From NCBI RefSeq assembly GCF_000732725.1, contig NZ_JPNB01000002.1, positions 992,001-1,056,000 on the forward strand: a stretch of DNA of 64,000 nt, in the 5' to 3' direction. This stretch comes from Kineothrix alysoides. GTDB taxonomy: Bacteria > Bacillota > Clostridia > Lachnospirales > Lachnospiraceae. This document shows, piece after piece, positions 62,732 through 64,000 of this stretch. How positions within the stretch are numbered: the first letter of the stretch is position 1; each line of letters starts with the position of its first letter. The notes beneath the pieces were generated by a model. It was not told where the DNA came from. It saw only the letters and a program-made list of their open reading frames with translations, and ran no database searches. A program made the translations under genes and the position numbers.

Positions 62732-62812
62732 ATGAAGCACCATAAATATTGGGCGTGGGCGATGGTATTCTGCCTCATAATGACAATATACACCGGACAT
62801 AAACACAAATAA
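62732..62812 (+). CDS. DUF6219-like micro-protein
   Basis: A protein of 26 residues (starts M-K-H-H-K-Y-W-A-W-A-M-V-F-C, ends G-H-K-H-K) behind a strong AAGGAGGAAGAG site. One hydrophobic helix (about 7-20) sits between basic His/Lys-rich ends. The K-Y-W-A ... C-x-x-M-x-x-Y-(T/S)-G-x-K pattern matches the DUF6219 family of very small membrane proteins found in Lachnospiraceae, as I recall. It is 24 bases ahead of the DUF6110 gene. The His-rich termini fit a metal link with the P-type ATPase downstream, but that is inference. Confidence 0.65.
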   Translation: MKHHKYWAWAMVFCLIMTIYTGHKHK

Positions 62813-62836
62813 TTACGAAAGAGGAGGTATTTAAAA

Positions 62837-63106
62837 ATGCTCGAATGTTTAAAAAAAATTGATGCGAAAAAAACGGGACTTTTTGCGGCGGGAGTTTTAT
62901 TCGGAACCGCCGGAATTAAAATACTCTCAAGCAAGGATGCGAAGAAAGTATATACAAACTGTACGGCTGCAGTTTTGCGGGCAAAGGAATGCGTGATGCA
63001 GACAGTCACTACTGTTCAGGAGAATGCTGAAGATATTTTAGCTGAAGCAAAACAGATAAATGAAGACAGAACGTCCGGGGAAGAAATTGCCGACGGCGAA
63101 GAATAA
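62837..63106 (+). CDS. DUF6110 family protein
   Basis: A protein of 89 residues with GAGGAGG ahead of the ATG. One hydrophobic, Gly-rich helix (about 14-31: F-A-A-G-V-L-F-G-T-A-G-I-K-I-L) is followed by a cytoplasmic helix with C-T-A-A-V and an acidic tail. This matches the DUF6110 family, usually encoded beside metal P-type ATPases in gut Firmicutes as I recall. Its role is unknown; it may chaperone the ATPase or bind metal through its two Cys residues. Confidence 0.8.
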   Translation: MLECLKKIDAKKTGLFAAGVLFGTAGIKILSSKDAKKVYTNCTAAVLRAKECVMQTVTTVQENAEDILAEAKQINEDRTSGEEIADGEE

Positions 63107-63145
63107 ACCTAAGGGCTGCGACGGAATTACAAAAGCAGATAAACG

Positions 63146-63228
63146 GTTACTATTTACAGTGTTGCTATAAACCGTAACAATGTGAATAGTAACAGAAAAC
63201 GCCTACAGAACTTCTGTAGGTGTTTTTT
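63146..63228 (+). terminator. Stem-loop followed by terminator between DUF6110 and ATPase genes
   Basis: GTTACTATTTAC (63146-63157) pairs with GTGAATAGTAAC (63182-63193), one wobble. Immediately after comes CCTACAGA/TCTGTAGG with a three-base loop and TGTTTTTT (63199-63228), a complete terminator. The layout resembles an attenuator that could set ATPase expression relative to DUF6110. Confidence 0.7.
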
Positions 63229-63242
63229 GAAAGGAGAACACA

Positions 63243-64000
63243 TTGAGGTTTATAATTGAACATGAGATAAAAGGCCGTATGCGCATCCATGCCGGCAGCA
63301 ATAAAATGACATATGAACAGGCAGATACCCTGCTATATTATCTGCATAATTTAAAAAATGTCATTTATGCCAAGGTATATGACAGAACCGGCGGCGCGGC
63401 TATTTCCTATGTAGGCTCCAGAGATGATATGATAAGGGCACTTAAGGATTTCCATTATGAAAAGGTGGTGGTTCCTCCAAGCGTTTTGGAAAATTCAGGA
63501 AGAGAGTTGAATACCAAATATCAAGAAAAACTGATAAATAAAGTACTCTTCCATTATGGAAGAAAACTGTTTCTTCCCTATCCTCTCAGGGTGTGCTATA
63601 CCGGAATAAAATCTATAAAATACATATATGAGGGCATAAAATCTCTTTCCAAAGGAAAAGTCGAGGTATCCGTTCTGGATGCTACAGCTATCGGAGTATC
63701 TGTCTTGCGCAGCGACATAGAAACCGCTGGTTCGATTATGTTTCTCTTGGGTATCGGCGAGCTTTTAGAAGAATGGACTCACAAAAAATCGGTAGGGGAC
63801 CTCGCCAGAAGTATGGCACTTAATATCGATAAGGTCTGGCTCGTTAGAAATAGCCAGGAAATATTGGTTCCATCCACAGAAATCGAAGCGGAGGATAAGG
63901 TTCTGGTCCATATGGGAAATGTGGTTCCTTTTGACGGAGAGGTGTTTGCGGGAGAAGCGATGGTAAATCAGGCTTCCCTTACCGGAGAATCCGTACCGGT
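63243..64000 (+). CDS. Heavy-metal P-type ATPase (P1B-like), N-terminal part
   Basis: The first 252 residues of a gene that leaves the window. TTG start with AAGGAG seven bases upstream. The N-terminus (R-F-I-I-E-H-E-I-K-G-R-M-R-I-H) resembles a degenerate HMA-like domain without the C-x-x-C pair. Membrane helices come at about 125-170 and the actuator domain ends with A-S-L-T-G-E-S-V-P-V (TGES). The phosphorylation (DKTGT) and CPx-type motifs that would name the metal lie beyond the edge. It is probably coexpressed with the DUF6219 and DUF6110 genes. Confidence 0.88.
   Translation, partial: MRFIIEHEIKGRMRIHAGSNKMTYEQADTLLYYLHNLKNVIYAKVYDRTGGAAISYVGSRDDMIRALKDFHYEKVVVPPSVLENSGRELNTKYQEKLINKVLFHYGRKLFLPYPLRVCYTGIKSIKYIYEGIKSLSKGKVEVSVLDATAIGVSVLRSDIETAGSIMFLLGIGELLEEWTHKKSVGDLARSMALNIDKVWLVRNSQEILVPSTEIEAEDKVLVHMGNVVPFDGEVFAGEAMVNQASLTGESVP

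Overview
The window looks like chromosome of a gut-type Lachnospiraceae bacterium (Firmicutes, Clostridia). The grounds are the moderate to low GC, strong GGAGG-type ribosome binding sites with occasional TTG/GTG starts, a T-box leader, families common in that group (DUF3783, VanZ, AlkZ-related protein, DUF6219, DUF6110, DUF6688), domain-permuted GH3 enzymes and several sugar-uptake loci. Species cannot be named from sequence alone.

Layout. 1-6161: housekeeping-like genes (DUF3783 fragment, AlkZ-related protein, VanZ-family membrane protein, glycogen debranching enzyme, AlkD-like DNA alkylation repair protein, an unknown SGNH-like protein), with a 17-bp degenerate tandem repeat abutting the debranching-enzyme start codon. 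6376-11433: a tRNA-Pro(CGG) gene followed by an AT-rich island carrying a FapA-family/GAF-protein gene pair and two decayed genes (AbiEi antitoxin, AlbA_2-type ATP-binding protein). It ends in a second, slightly diverged copy of the tRNA 3' half, the layout of an element integrated at a tRNA. 11438-13142: an IS1182-family element inserted at a transcription terminator hairpin, which it duplicated as a 25-bp target repeat. 13357-16875: a methyltransferase under a T-box leader with a consensus promoter, a second methyltransferase, and a two-gene unit with a hemerythrin. 17277-22737: a TetR regulator divergent from a MacB/FtsX-type ABC exporter with a large coiled-coil domain. 22812-24860: a chemoreceptor.

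25062-32964: a six-gene sugar operon (PfkB kinase, class II aldolase, binding protein, ATPase, permease, aldo/keto reductase) divergent from a GntR/UTRA regulator. 33011-41541: two carbohydrate loci, GH2 enzyme/GtrA/LytTR/GHKL and membrane-anchored permuted GH3/small membrane protein. 41879-51285: a PTS-centred locus (EIICB, Sapep-like dipeptidase, pentulose-phosphate-epimerase-like protein, YitT, Fe-alcohol dehydrogenase, HAD phosphatase, transaldolase-like protein) around a PRD regulator. Three promoters in this locus carry the same inverted repeat at exactly the same distance from their -35/-10 boxes, so I propose they form one activator-controlled regulon. This is the strongest candidate for an undescribed system here.

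51790-57369: cell-wall and housekeeping genes (GH25/SH3b protein, trxA, trmB, D,D-carboxypeptidase, DEDDh exonuclease). 57551-61115: 35-bp tandem repeats, an alpha/beta hydrolase and a SsuABC/ThiXYZ-like transporter. 61139-64000: DUF6688 membrane protein, then DUF6219, DUF6110 and a metal-type P-type ATPase that runs off the window, preceded by a palindrome and promoter and separated from the ATPase by a hairpin pair.

No CRISPR array, rRNA or phage structural gene was seen.
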